Positions 54,873 to 64,000 of a stretch of 64,000 bases of DNA are shown here, piece by piece. The stretch's first letter is position 1. Every line of letters begins with the position of its first letter. Below the pieces are notes generated by a model. It worked only from the letters and a program-made list of their open reading frames with translations, was not told where the DNA came from and did not search any database. Position numbers and translations under genes: made by a program. Location: assembly GCF_040111675.1 (NCBI RefSeq), contig NZ_CP157794.1:2997501-3061500 (forward strand), given 5' to 3'. The DNA is from Salinarimonas sp. (lineage in GTDB: Bacteria; Pseudomonadota; Alphaproteobacteria; Rhizobiales; Beijerinckiaceae).

Positions 54873-55376
54873 CTACCCCAGGCCGACGGTCTGCGCAGCC
54901 TTGGCGAGGAGGCCCTTCTTGTTCGGGTCCTCGATGATCTCGACGATGTTGCCGTCGGGATCGCGGAAGTAGGCGAACTTCATGCCCTTCAGCTCCGGCG
55001 TCTCGTCGCCGAAATGGCAGGGCTCGCCGTGGAAGACGTAGCCCTCCGCCTTCATCGCCTCGTAGGTGGCGTCGACGTCCTCGACGAGGAAGCAGACGTG
55101 CTTGGAGCCCGGAACGTAGGCCTGGGGCTGCACCTTGGCCTCGGGCGGCTCGCGCACCTCGATCAGCTCGACGGCGACCCCGCCGGAGACCTCGTAGAAG
55201 GCGACGCGCGCCACCGTCCGCTCCACCTGGAACTGGCGGGCGAGACCGGCGGACTTGTCGATGTCGGCGCGCTGCGTCGGCTTCATGCCGAGCAGCTTGT
55301 CGTAGAAGGCCATGGCGACGTCGAGGTCGCTGACGATCATGCCGACATGGTGCAGGCGCGAGAGGGTGAGGGTCAT
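54873..55376 (-). CDS. VOC-family (glyoxalase-like) protein
   Basis: A 167-residue protein. LTLSRLHHVGMIVSDLDVAMAFYDKLLGMK and KHVCFLVEDVDATYEAMKAEGYVF are paired beta-alpha-beta-beta-beta modules; the end AYFRDPDGNIVEIIEDPNKKGLLAKAAQTVGLG is typical. Candidate metal ligands are His9/His10, His94 region and Glu in NIVEIIE. Similar proteins are annotated as methylmalonyl-CoA epimerase-like or lactoylglutathione lyase-like; neither can be claimed. First of a run of same-strand genes with the EEP gene. Confidence 0.85.
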   Translation of the reverse strand: MTLTLSRLHHVGMIVSDLDVAMAFYDKLLGMKPTQRADIDKSAGLARQFQVERTVARVAFYEVSGGVAVELIEVREPPEAKVQPQAYVPGSKHVCFLVEDVDATYEAMKAEGYVFHGEPCHFGDETPELKGMKFAYFRDPDGNIVEIIEDPNKKGLLAKAAQTVGLG

Positions 55377-55452
55377 GGAAATCGCTCCCGGTTGCGCGGG
55401 GTGAACCGTGTCCCCGCGCCAACGGGAGCGCGCCGCTCCGGTTCCGGCGCCC

Positions 55453-56301
55453 TCAAACCGCCTCGACGGGGAAGCGCCGCGTCGGGTTCACGAACTCGTC
55501 CTGCGCCGCCACCGTGAGGATCTCGCGCGAGCCGGCGTCCTGCGTGCGCTTGAGCAGGCCGTAGATCGCAGCCCCCGCTTCCGCGAGCGCCGTCTCGGCC
55601 GAGCCGGAGCGGGCGTAATGGACGAAGAAGAGCGCCGCGATCGCATCCCCCGCGCCGTTGACCGAGACCGAGAGCATCGGCGTGCGCAGCCGCCAGAAGC
55701 GCCCGCCCTCCCCCGCCAGCAGGTCGATGCAGCCGTCGGGCGTGTCCTCGACGTGAAGCGAGGTGACGAGCACGACCCGCGGCCCGCGCTCCTGCACGGC
55801 GCCGACCGCGGCCTTGGCGTCGGCGAGCGTCTTCGTGTCGCGGCCGGCGAGAAAGTCGAGCTCGAACTGGTTCGGCGTGACGATGTCCGCCGCCGGCACG
55901 GCGTGGTCGCGCATGAATTCCGGGATGCCCGGGCGCACGAAGACGCCGCGGCCGACATCGCCGATGACGGGATCGCAGCAATAGAGCGCGTCCGGGTTCG
56001 CCGTTCGCACCCGCGCGACGGCCGACAGGACGGCCGTGCCGATGTCGGAGGAGCCCATGTAGCCGGAGAGCACGCCGTCGCAGGACGGCAGCACGCCGCG
56101 CTCGGCGATGCCCTCCACCAGCTCCTCGATGGCCGGCCCGTCGAAGACGCGGCCCTTCCAGGCGCCGTAGCCGGTATGATTCGAGAACTGGACCGTGTGG
56201 ATCGGCCAGACCTCGCAGCCGAGGCGCTGCATGGGGAAGACGGCCGAGGCGTTGCCGACATGGCCGTAGGCGACGTGGGACTGGATCGAGAGGATGTTCA
56301 T
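55453..56301 (-). CDS. pdxY: pyridoxal kinase
   Basis: A 282-residue ribokinase-fold enzyme that phosphorylates pyridoxal to PLP in vitamin B6 salvage. [27 protein letters not shown] and [17 protein letters not shown] are diagnostic of PdxY/Pdx[17 protein letters not shown] is the substrate/metal motif, [12 protein letters not shown] the ATP motif, and [13 protein letters not shown] contains the catalytic anion-hole GAGD. It supports several PLP enzymes in this window. Stand-alone gene. Confidence 0.93.
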   Translation of the reverse strand: MNILSIQSHVAYGHVGNASAVFPMQRLGCEVWPIHTVQFSNHTGYGAWKGRVFDGPAIEELVEGIAERGVLPSCDGVLSGYMGSSDIGTAVLSAVARVRTANPDALYCCDPVIGDVGRGVFVRPGIPEFMRDHAVPAADIVTPNQFELDFLAGRDTKTLADAKAAVGAVQERGPRVVLVTSLHVEDTPDGCIDLLAGEGGRFWRLRTPMLSVSVNGAGDAIAALFFVHYARSGSAETALAEAGAAIYGLLKRTQDAGSREILTVAAQDEFVNPTRRFPVEAV

Positions 56302-56395
56302 GGGCGCGCCGTGCTCGCAATGGATGCGCTCACCATAGCATCCCCGAACGCGCGCGTCATGACGGGCGCGGCGGCGACCGCCGCGCCCGGAAGGC

Positions 56396-58212
<1,817 letters not shown>

Positions 58213-58338
58213 GCGGCGGGGATCAGGATCGCATTCCCGAACGCGCGCTCGCACGGCTTTCCTTTCCCGCGCGGACGCTGCTAGCATCCGTGCGGGCGCG
58301 ACACGCGCGGATCGGCGACGACGAGGGAAGGACGGCTC

Positions 58339-59691
58339 ATGGATACGGGGACGACGATGCGGGCGGCGAACGACGTGCACGCGCCCAACGACCTCTCATC
58401 CTGGTGGATGCCCTTCACGGCGAACCGCGCCTTCAAGGCGGCCCCGCGCATGATCTCGGGCGCCAAGGGCATGCATTACCACACGCCCGACGGCCGCCAG
58501 GTGATCGACGGCATCGCCGGCCTGTGGTGTTGCAACGCCGGCCACAATCGCGACGAGATCGTCTCCGCCATCCAGCGTCAGGCCGCGGAGCTCGACTATT
58601 CGCCGGCCTTCCAGTTCGGCCACGCCCAGGGCTTCGCCGCCGCCTCGCGCATCGCGCAGCTGGCGCCGGGCGACCTCGACCACGTGTTCTTCACCAATTC
58701 CGGCTCGGAGGCGATCGACACCGCGCTGAAGATCGCGCTGGCCTACTGGAACGTCTCCGGCCAGGGCCAGAAGACCCGGCTCATCGGCCGCGAGCGCGGC
58801 TATCACGGGGTCGGCTTCGGCGGCATCTCGGTGGGCGGCATCGTGGCGAACCGCAAGTTCTTCGGCACGCTGCTGGCCGGCGTCGACCACCTGCCCCACA
58901 CCTATTCCCGCGAGCACCAGGCCTTCACCAGGGGCGAGCCCGAATGGGGCGCGCATCTCGCGGACGACCTCGAGCGCATCGTCGCCCTGCACGACGCCTC
59001 CACTGTCGCGGCGGTGGTGGTCGAGCCGATGGCGGGCTCGACCGGCGTGCTGCCGCCGCCGAAGGGCTACCTCAAGCGCCTGCGCGAGATCTGCGACAAG
59101 CACGGCATCCTCCTGATCTTCGACGAGGTGATCTCCGGCTTCGGGCGCTTGGGCTTCGCCTTCGCCGCCGAGCGCTACGGGGTCGTGCCCGACATGATCA
59201 CCTTCGCCAAGGCGGTGAACTCCGGCACGGTGCCCATGGGCGGCGTCATCGTGCGCAAGGGCCTGCACGACGCCTTCATGAAGGGGCCGGAGCACGTCAT
59301 CGAGCTGTTCCACGGCTACACCTATTCCGGGCACCCGCTGGCCTGCGCCGCGGCGATCGCGACCCTCGACATCTACCGCGAGGAGGACCTGTTCGCCCGC
59401 GCCCGCGCGCTGGAGCCGGTCTGGATCGACGCGATGATGTCGCTCGAGGACCTGCCGAACGTGCTCGACATCCGCGCGGTGGGCCTCGTCGGCGCCATCG
59501 ACCTCGCCCCGCACGCGGACGGCGTCGGCAAGCGCGCCTTCGCGGCGATGGACCAGGCCTTCCGCGAGCACGACGCGGTGATCCGCATCACCGCCGACAC
59601 GATCGCGCTGACCCCGCCGCTCATCATCACCGAGGACGAGATCGGCGAGCTGATCGACAAGGTGGGCCGCGTCATCCGCGCCGTGGCCTGA
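58339..59691 (+). CDS. beta-alanine/omega-amino acid:pyruvate aminotransferase
   Basis: A 450-residue class III aminotransferase. WWMPFTANRAFKAAPRMISGAKGMHY is typical of the omega-amino acid:pyruvate branch; PLP Lys291 is in TFAKAVNSGTVPMGG, with FTNSGSEAIDTALK for the phosphate and FDEVISGFGRLG for the conserved Asp. It transfers amino groups from beta-alanine or similar to pyruvate. It is paralogous to, but clearly different from, the aminotransferase at 9.6-11 kb. The next gene, an isochorismatase-like hydrolase, starts 16 bp downstream. Confidence 0.88.
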   Translation: MDTGTTMRAANDVHAPNDLSSWWMPFTANRAFKAAPRMISGAKGMHYHTPDGRQVIDGIAGLWCCNAGHNRDEIVSAIQRQAAELDYSPAFQFGHAQGFAAASRIAQLAPGDLDHVFFTNSGSEAIDTALKIALAYWNVSGQGQKTRLIGRERGYHGVGFGGISVGGIVANRKFFGTLLAGVDHLPHTYSREHQAFTRGEPEWGAHLADDLERIVALHDASTVAAVVVEPMAGSTGVLPPPKGYLKRLREICDKHGILLIFDEVISGFGRLGFAFAAERYGVVPDMITFAKAVNSGTVPMGGVIVRKGLHDAFMKGPEHVIELFHGYTYSGHPLACAAAIATLDIYREEDLFARARALEPVWIDAMMSLEDLPNVLDIRAVGLVGAIDLAPHADGVGKRAFAAMDQAFREHDAVIRITADTIALTPPLIITEDEIGELIDKVGRVIRAVA

Positions 59692-59707
59692 TGCGCGAGC
59701 ACGGCCC

Positions 59708-60262
59708 ATGCTGATGCGGCGCGACCGCGCGCAGCTCCTGGTGATCGACCTGCAGGAGCGCCTCCTCGCCGCGATCCCGCGGGGCCAGGCGGCGCTCGCG
59801 CGCGCGGCGATCGTCACGCGCGCGGCGGCGCGGCTCGGCGTTCCGGTGGCGGCGAGCGAGCATTATCCCAAGGGCATCGGGCCGCTCTCGGGGGCGATCC
59901 GCGCGGCGATGCCGAACGACGCCCCGGTCTTCGAGAAGATCGCCTTCAGCGCCGCCGCCGATGCGGAGATCGCCGGCTGGCTGGACGCCAACCGGGCGCG
60001 CGGGCGCGACCAGGTCGTGCTCGTCGGGACCGAGGCGCATGTCTGCGTCCTCCAGACGGCGCTCGACCTGATCGACCGCGGCTATGCGGTCTTCGTCGTG
60101 GCCGACGCGGTGGCGAGCCGCGCCGAGGAGAGCGTCCACGCCGCCACCGCGCGCCTGCTCCACGCCGGCGGGCACTCGGTCACCAGCGAGATGGCGCTGT
60201 TCGAGTGGGCCGAGCGGGGCGACGACCCGGCGTTCAAGGACGTGCTGGCGCTGGTGAAGTGA
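59708..60262 (+). CDS. isochorismatase-like cysteine hydrolase
   Basis: A 184-residue member of the isochorismatase/nicotinamidase fold. Asp in LLVIDLQERLL, Lys in EHYPKGIGPL and Cys in LVGTEAHVCVLQTAL form the expected Asp-Lys-Cys triad. Family activities include amide or N-carbamoyl hydrolysis; substrate unknown. Its place directly after an aminotransferase suggests a shared small-molecule catabolic route, but this is a guess. Confidence 0.85.
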   Translation: MLMRRDRAQLLVIDLQERLLAAIPRGQAALARAAIVTRAAARLGVPVAASEHYPKGIGPLSGAIRAAMPNDAPVFEKIAFSAAADAEIAGWLDANRARGRDQVVLVGTEAHVCVLQTALDLIDRGYAVFVVADAVASRAEESVHAATARLLHAGGHSVTSEMALFEWAERGDDPAFKDVLALVK

Positions 60263-60348
60263 GGGGCGCTCGGCGATCGCGCGATTTGCGGCGAGTGCCA
60301 CCGGGTGCTACCTTGTCCCTGGAGCCACTCCGGGAGCGCAGCAGATCC

Positions 60349-60618
60349 ATGACCGTGAAGCCCTCGATCTCGCTCACCGACGACCAGTACGCCTTCGTCC
60401 GGAACCTGGTCGAATCCGGCAGGTTCGGCAGCGTGAGCGCCGTCGTCCAGGAGAGCTTGAAAGTCTTCCGCGAGCGGATCGAGGACGAGGAAATGGAGCG
60501 CGAAGCGCTGCGGCGCGTGCTCCTCCCCCGCCTGGAGGGCGAGTTCGTCACCGGCGAGGAGATGGATGCCATGATCCTCGCCATGATTGCCAAAGAACAT
60601 CGCGACGATGACCTTTGA
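60349..60618 (+). CDS. ParD-like type II antitoxin
   Basis: An 89-residue protein with an N-terminal ribbon-helix-helix (SISLTDDQYAFVRNLVESGRF and SVSAVVQESLKVFRERIED), the CC2985/ParD antitoxin family pattern, and an acidic C-terminus that would bind the toxin. Its stop codon overlaps the start of the toxin gene by 11 bp, the usual toxin-antitoxin arrangement, and dimers probably repress the shared promoter. Confidence 0.88.
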   Translation: MTVKPSISLTDDQYAFVRNLVESGRFGSVSAVVQESLKVFRERIEDEEMEREALRRVLLPRLEGEFVTGEEMDAMILAMIAKEHRDDDL

Positions 60619-60955
60619 GCTCCGCGTCGCGCGTGGCGCGTCGAGGGACTTTCGCCTGATTTATCGCCACCTGCACGCGAGCTATCGGAGCTTCGGGGAA
60701 ACAAGCGCCGACGCACGGCTGCGCGCCACGCAGCGCGTCCTGGATATTCGAATGCGCGCGCATGCGCTGGCAGCGCACCCGTTTCGTGGGCAGCGCGACG
60801 ATGACGTCTCGCCCGGTCTGCGGCACGTGACGATGGACCGGGCGATCTACTATTTCACGATCGACGAGCCACGCGCACTCGTGATCCTGGTCGGCGTCTT
60901 CCTCGAGGGACAGGAGCACCGTCGGCGCATGCTCCTGCGCCTCCTCTCGGAGTGA
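60608..60955 (+). CDS. ParE/RelE-superfamily toxin
   Basis: A 115-residue protein following the ParD-like gene. TFELRVARGASRDFRLIYRHL, AHPFRGQRDDDVSPGLRHVTM and IYYFTIDEPRALVILVGVFLEGQEHRRRM match the ParE fold (two helices then a beta sheet). ParE toxins act on DNA gyrase; other members of the fold cleave mRNA, so the target is not certain. ATG 60608 overlaps the antitoxin stop; this start agrees with the family N-terminus. Confidence 0.85.
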   Translation: MTFELRVARGASRDFRLIYRHLHASYRSFGETSADARLRATQRVLDIRMRAHALAAHPFRGQRDDDVSPGLRHVTMDRAIYYFTIDEPRALVILVGVFLEGQEHRRRMLLRLLSE

Positions 60956-60959
60956 CCAC

Positions 60960-62246
60960 CTACCGCGGCTCCGTCTGGCTCGCGCCGGTGGGGTCCTGGC
61001 CGGCGGACGCGATGTAGCCCTTCAGCTCGTCGATCGAGCCGAACAGGAGGCGGCCTTCGGGTGTTTCCGCCTCGATCGAGCCGTCGGAATACATCACGTA
61101 GCGGTTCGCGCCGGAGACGTGGGTGCCCACGACGACCGGCGCCCCGGGCGCCTCGGCCGCGGGCTCGGCGGGGCTCTCGCCCAGGGCGGCGTCCTCCGCC
61201 TCGGGCGCATTCGCGGGGGCGGCCTCGGCTTCGGTCTCTTCGGCCACCTCCGCGAGCGCGCGGCCCGGCTCGCGCGGAGGCGCCGGCTCGGAGAGCGCCG
61301 CGGCGAGGCGGTCGACCTCCTCGCCCGCCGCCTCCTCCTCCCGAGCGTCCGGCGCGGGCGCCGCCTGCGGCTGGGCCGGGACACCGAACGCGGCGGCGCT
61401 CTCCTCGAGGCGACGGCTGAGCGCCTGCGCCTCGGCCTCGATGCGGCCGCGCTCGCGCCGGCCGACGACCGGCTCCTCGATGCCGGGGCCCGCGGCGGCC
61501 GCCGCCCCGGGAACCGGCTCCGGCGCGGGAGACGTCGCGACGTCCTCGGGCTCGGGCTCGGGCGCCGGCTGCGCCGCCTCGCCGGCGCGCACGGCGTCCG
61601 ACACCGGGGTCGCGCGCTCCGTCTCGGCGCGCTCCTCCTCGGCTCGCTCCTCCTCGGCGCGCTCCTCCTCGCCGCGATCCCGCTCGCCGAGATCCGCCTC
61701 GACCGGCTCCTCGCCGACCCGGCCTCTCTCTTCCGGCTCCGGCTCCGACGTGCCCAGATCGAGCGGGGGCAGGCCGCCTTCGGGCTCCGGCGCCGGCCGC
61801 GTCGCGCCGGGCGCCACCGCCTCCGCCGCCACCCCGCCGATGCCGAGAGCCGCGACCGGCGCCGGCCCGGCGGGGGCGACGGGTTCCTGCGGCGGTATCT
61901 TCTGGGGCACCTTGGGCTCGATCTCCCGCGCCGGCGGCGGCGGCACGGGCTCGGCCCGCGCCACTGGCGCGCCGGTCGCCTCGGCCGGCGTCGGACGCTT
62001 GGGGAAGGCGGGCGCCTGCGTCCGCGCCGCGGCGCGCACGGCTTCGCCCAGTGCGTCGAGCCGCTTCGCCAACGCCTGCGCCACGGCCGCGACGCCGCCG
62101 AGCACGAGGCCGCCCGTCGCGAGGGTCGCGCCGGCGATCAGCATCGACCAGCCGCGCTCGAGCAGCAGGAGCTCCCATCCCGCGAAAACCGCCCAGGCGC
62201 CGGCCAGGACCATGACGGCGGCGAGGCCGTAGAGAGCTGCGAACAT
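60960..62246 (-). CDS. membrane protein with long acidic/proline-rich linker
   Basis: A 428-residue protein of unknown function. Two transmembrane helices (about 1-24 and 33-57) are followed by a very long Ala/Pro/Glu-rich, probably disordered, region with tandem EEERA repeats (about 193-210). The C-terminal 50 residues (NRYVMYSDGSIEAETPEGRLLFGSIDELKGYIAS) form a compact conserved-looking module. Similar proteins occur widely in Hyphomicrobiales without a known role. Start at 62246 gives MFAALYGLAAVMVL; a longer frame upstream is less likely. Confidence 0.75.
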   Translation of the reverse strand: MFAALYGLAAVMVLAGAWAVFAGWELLLLERGWSMLIAGATLATGGLVLGGVAAVAQALAKRLDALGEAVRAAARTQAPAFPKRPTPAEATGAPVARAEPVPPPPAREIEPKVPQKIPPQEPVAPAGPAPVAALGIGGVAAEAVAPGATRPAPEPEGGLPPLDLGTSEPEPEERGRVGEEPVEADLGERDRGEEERAEEERAEEERAETERATPVSDAVRAGEAAQPAPEPEPEDVATSPAPEPVPGAAAAAGPGIEEPVVGRRERGRIEAEAQALSRRLEESAAAFGVPAQPQAAPAPDAREEEAAGEEVDRLAAALSEPAPPREPGRALAEVAEETEAEAAPANAPEAEDAALGESPAEPAAEAPGAPVVVGTHVSGANRYVMYSDGSIEAETPEGRLLFGSIDELKGYIASAGQDPTGASQTEPR

Positions 62247-62507
62247 GAACCCACCTTCGATACGCGTGACCGTCGAACGCCGCGCCACGGTAAGGGCTGC
62301 CTGCGCCCTTGCCAATCAACCAAGGTTATCTCGACGCCATCCTGCCGCGCATTCGCCGGAGGAAAATTCGCCGAAAAACCCCGCTGACGCGTTTCCTCAC
62401 GTGCCGCGGGCCCCCGCGCCCGGTTGCCGCGGCGACGTACGAGGCTTAGTTCTGAGGCGCCGCGCGCACGAGCGCGCTCCGAGATCCCAGGTCAAGGAGG
62501 TAACCCC

Positions 62508-63104
62508 ATGTCTTTCGAGCTCCCCCCGCTGCCCTACGCCTACGACGCGCTCTCTCCCTACATGTCGGCCGAGACGCTGGAATTCCATCACGACAAGCAT
62601 CACAACGCCTACGTCACCAAAGGCAACGAGCTGCTCGAGGGCTCCGAGCTCGCCGGCAAGTCCGTCGAGGAGGTCGTCAAGGGCTCCTACGGCACGAACC
62701 AGGCGCTGTTCAACAATGCCGGCCAGCACTACAACCACCTGCATTTCTGGCACTGGATGAAGCCCAACGGCGGCGGCCCGATCCCCGGCGCGCTCGAGAA
62801 GAAGATCGTCGAGGACCTCGGCGGCGTGGACAAGATGAAGGCCGACTTCACCGCGGCGGGCGTCGGCCAGTTCGGCTCCGGCTGGGCCTGGCTCGCCGTC
62901 AAGGACGGCAAGCTCGCCATCATGAAGACGCCCAACGGCGAGAACCCCCTCGTCCACGGCGCCACGCCGATCCTCGGCTGCGACGTGTGGGAGCACTCCT
63001 ACTACATCGACTACCGCAACCGCCGCCCCGACTACCTCAAGGCCTTCCTCGACCACCTGGTGAACTGGGAATACGTCGAGAAGCTCTACAACGAGGCGAT
63101 CTGA
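62508..63104 (+). CDS. sodB: superoxide dismutase (Fe type)
   Basis: A 198-residue Fe/Mn superoxide dismutase. Metal ligands are His27 (LEFHHDKHH), His77 (QHYNHLHFW), Asp159 and His163 (CDVWEHSYYIDY). Gln73 in NNAGQHYNH is at the position usually Gln in iron forms and Gly in manganese forms, so Fe is favoured. No signal peptide: cytoplasmic. AAGGAGG precedes the ATG and a strong terminator follows. It protects against oxygen radicals, which matters in cells that make bacteriochlorophyll. Confidence 0.95.
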   Translation: MSFELPPLPYAYDALSPYMSAETLEFHHDKHHNAYVTKGNELLEGSELAGKSVEEVVKGSYGTNQALFNNAGQHYNHLHFWHWMKPNGGGPIPGALEKKIVEDLGGVDKMKADFTAAGVGQFGSGWAWLAVKDGKLAIMKTPNGENPLVHGATPILGCDVWEHSYYIDYRNRRPDYLKAFLDHLVNWEYVEKLYNEAI

Positions 63105-63121
63105 GCGGATCGGATCACGGA

Positions 63122-63145
63122 CGGGGCCCCGCGGGGCCCCGTTTT
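63122..63145 (+). terminator. rho-independent terminator of sodB
   Basis: CGGGGCCCC-gc-GGGGCCCCG (63122-63141) is a perfect 9-bp stem followed by TTTT, 17 bp after the sodB stop codon. Confidence 0.85.
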
Positions 63146-63160
63146 CGTTTCGGGGACGCG

Positions 63161-64000
63161 TCAGGCCGCGTAGACCGCCAGCAGGATCGGAAGCGTGACG
63201 AGCGCGACGAGCAGGGAGGCGATGATCGCCACGGACGTCTCGTCCTCGAAATGCTGATACTTCGAGGCGAACACGAACACGCCCGCCCCGATCGGCTGCG
63301 CGGCCATGATCAGCGCCGCCACGAACCAGGGATCGCTCGTGCTCATGCCGAGCACCCAGACCGCGACGACGAAGGTAACCAGAGGCTGGATGACGATCTT
63401 GATGCCGATGAGGGGCAGGATCGTCGCGATCCGGCGTCTGTCGAGCAGCGCGGAGGCGTCCAGCTGAGCGAGCCCCAGCCCGAGCGCGAACAACGCGGTG
63501 GGACCGGCGGCGGCTCCGAGGAAGTCGGCGAAGAGCGCCAGCGAGCGGGGAAGCTCGACACCGGATACGCTGACGACGACGCCGGCCGCGACGGCGACCG
63601 TGAGGGGATTCGTCAGCGTCGCCTTGAGCGCGCCGCCGATCGCGCCGCCCGCCCCGCCGGGCCCGTCACGGCGTGCGAGCAGATCGTTGATCAGGATGAC
63701 GGTCATGATGACCGGCACGTTGTGCAGGATCGTCGCGATGGCCGCCGGCACCGCCGCCCCCGTCCCCAGCGCCGTGATCAGGATCGGGACGCCCATGTAG
63801 CCGGTGGTTCCGTACGACGCGGCCATGGCGGGAATCGTCGCCCTCGGCATGGCGGCGCCTGCCGCGCGAGCGGCGAGGAGCCCGAGCACGAAGGCGGCGC
63901 CGATCCCGGCGAGCGTCGCCCCCATGAAGCTCCATTGCTGCAGTTCCGCCGGATCGGCCCGCGCCACGGCGACGAACAGCAGCGCCGGCAGCGCCCCGTA
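63161..64000 (-). CDS. AEC-family transporter, C-terminal part
   Basis: The frame is open to the right edge, so the N-terminus is missing; about 279 residues are visible with eight hydrophobic helices. ATIPAMAASYGTTGYMGVPILITALG and IIQPLVTF-like (KIVIQPLVTFVVAVWVLGM) and AAQPIGAGVFVFASKYQ fit the auxin efflux carrier (AEC) family of bacterial malonate or other anion transporters. Substrate unknown. It is transcribed towards the sodB terminator. Confidence 0.85.
   Translation of the reverse strand, partial: YGALPALLFVAVARADPAELQQWSFMGATLAGIGAAFVLGLLAARAAGAAMPRATIPAMAASYGTTGYMGVPILITALGTGAAVPAAIATILHNVPVIMTVILINDLLARRDGPGGAGGAIGGALKATLTNPLTVAVAAGVVVSVSGVELPRSLALFADFLGAAAGPTALFALGLGLAQLDASALLDRRRIATILPLIGIKIVIQPLVTFVVAVWVLGMSTSDPWFVAALIMAAQPIGAGVFVFASKYQHFEDETSVAIIASLLVALVTLPILLAVYAA

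Noticed and set aside
61620-61680. Tandem GC-rich units as a CRISPR-like array
   Set aside because: They encode EEERA repeats in a coding region, have no spacers and stay in frame.

Overview
The window is a high-GC (about 70%) alphaproteobacterial chromosome segment. The order and content (hom-glpX, gatCA, an NDUFS4-type complex I subunit, a topoisomerase IV parE of alphaproteobacterial type, bacteriochlorophyll and carotenoid genes) suggest a Hyphomicrobiales-like bacterium that makes anoxygenic photosystems, either a purple bacterium or an aerobic anoxygenic phototroph. Genus-level placement is inference and cannot be fixed from this sequence alone. Nearly the whole window is coding. Both ends cut genes: a GH15 hydrolase on the left and an AEC transporter on the right.

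Layout. 0-17.5 kb is general metabolism and transport: ChaN-like protein, two MFS exporters, rhomboid protease, O-acetylhomoserine sulfhydrylase behind a palindromic operator, homoserine dehydrogenase-FBPase II, an aminotransferase-semialdehyde dehydrogenase pair, topoisomerase IV B, a PRC-barrel protein and a CaCA exchanger. 17.6-32.2 kb is one photosynthesis block. On the minus strand it runs crtE-crtF-bchC-bchX-bchY-bchZ-pufQ-pufB-pufA-pufL-pufM-pufC and ends in a membrane/helix-hairpin-helix gene. crtD-crtC diverge on the plus strand. TGT-N12-ACA palindromes (PpsR/CrtJ type) sit at bchC, as a tandem pair exactly 8 bp apart, and between crtE and crtD. Hairpins flank pufBA, as expected for segmental mRNA stability. 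Together these genes supply chlorin reduction (BchXYZ), BchC, GGPP synthesis, spirilloxanthin-type carotenoid steps, LH1 and the reaction centre with its tetrahaem cytochrome.

32.6-51.3 kb returns to housekeeping: PhoH-like ATPase, acetyltransferases, GatB and GatCA, PgpA, two tRNAs (Arg-UCU, Pro-UGG), cold-shock protein, and a complete EF-P module (efp next to epmA-epmB). leuA is preceded by a leucine-rich leader peptide and a strong hairpin.

51.3-52.8 kb is an IS110-family element. Its left non-coding end can be read as a two-loop bridge RNA. All four guide segments match the element's own ends and its flanks. The inferred empty site is an ATGA stop/start overlap between phzF and a NUDIX gene, so the element split a translationally coupled gene pair without damaging either frame. 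This is the most interesting signal in the window. 52.8-64 kb carries phzF, an EEP-family enzyme, pyridoxal kinase, ilvC, a second class III aminotransferase, a ParDE-type toxin-antitoxin pair, an iron superoxide dismutase with a clear terminator, and the partial transporter.

Two large imperfect intergenic palindromes (about 4.5 and 48.0 kb) look like members of one repeat family.
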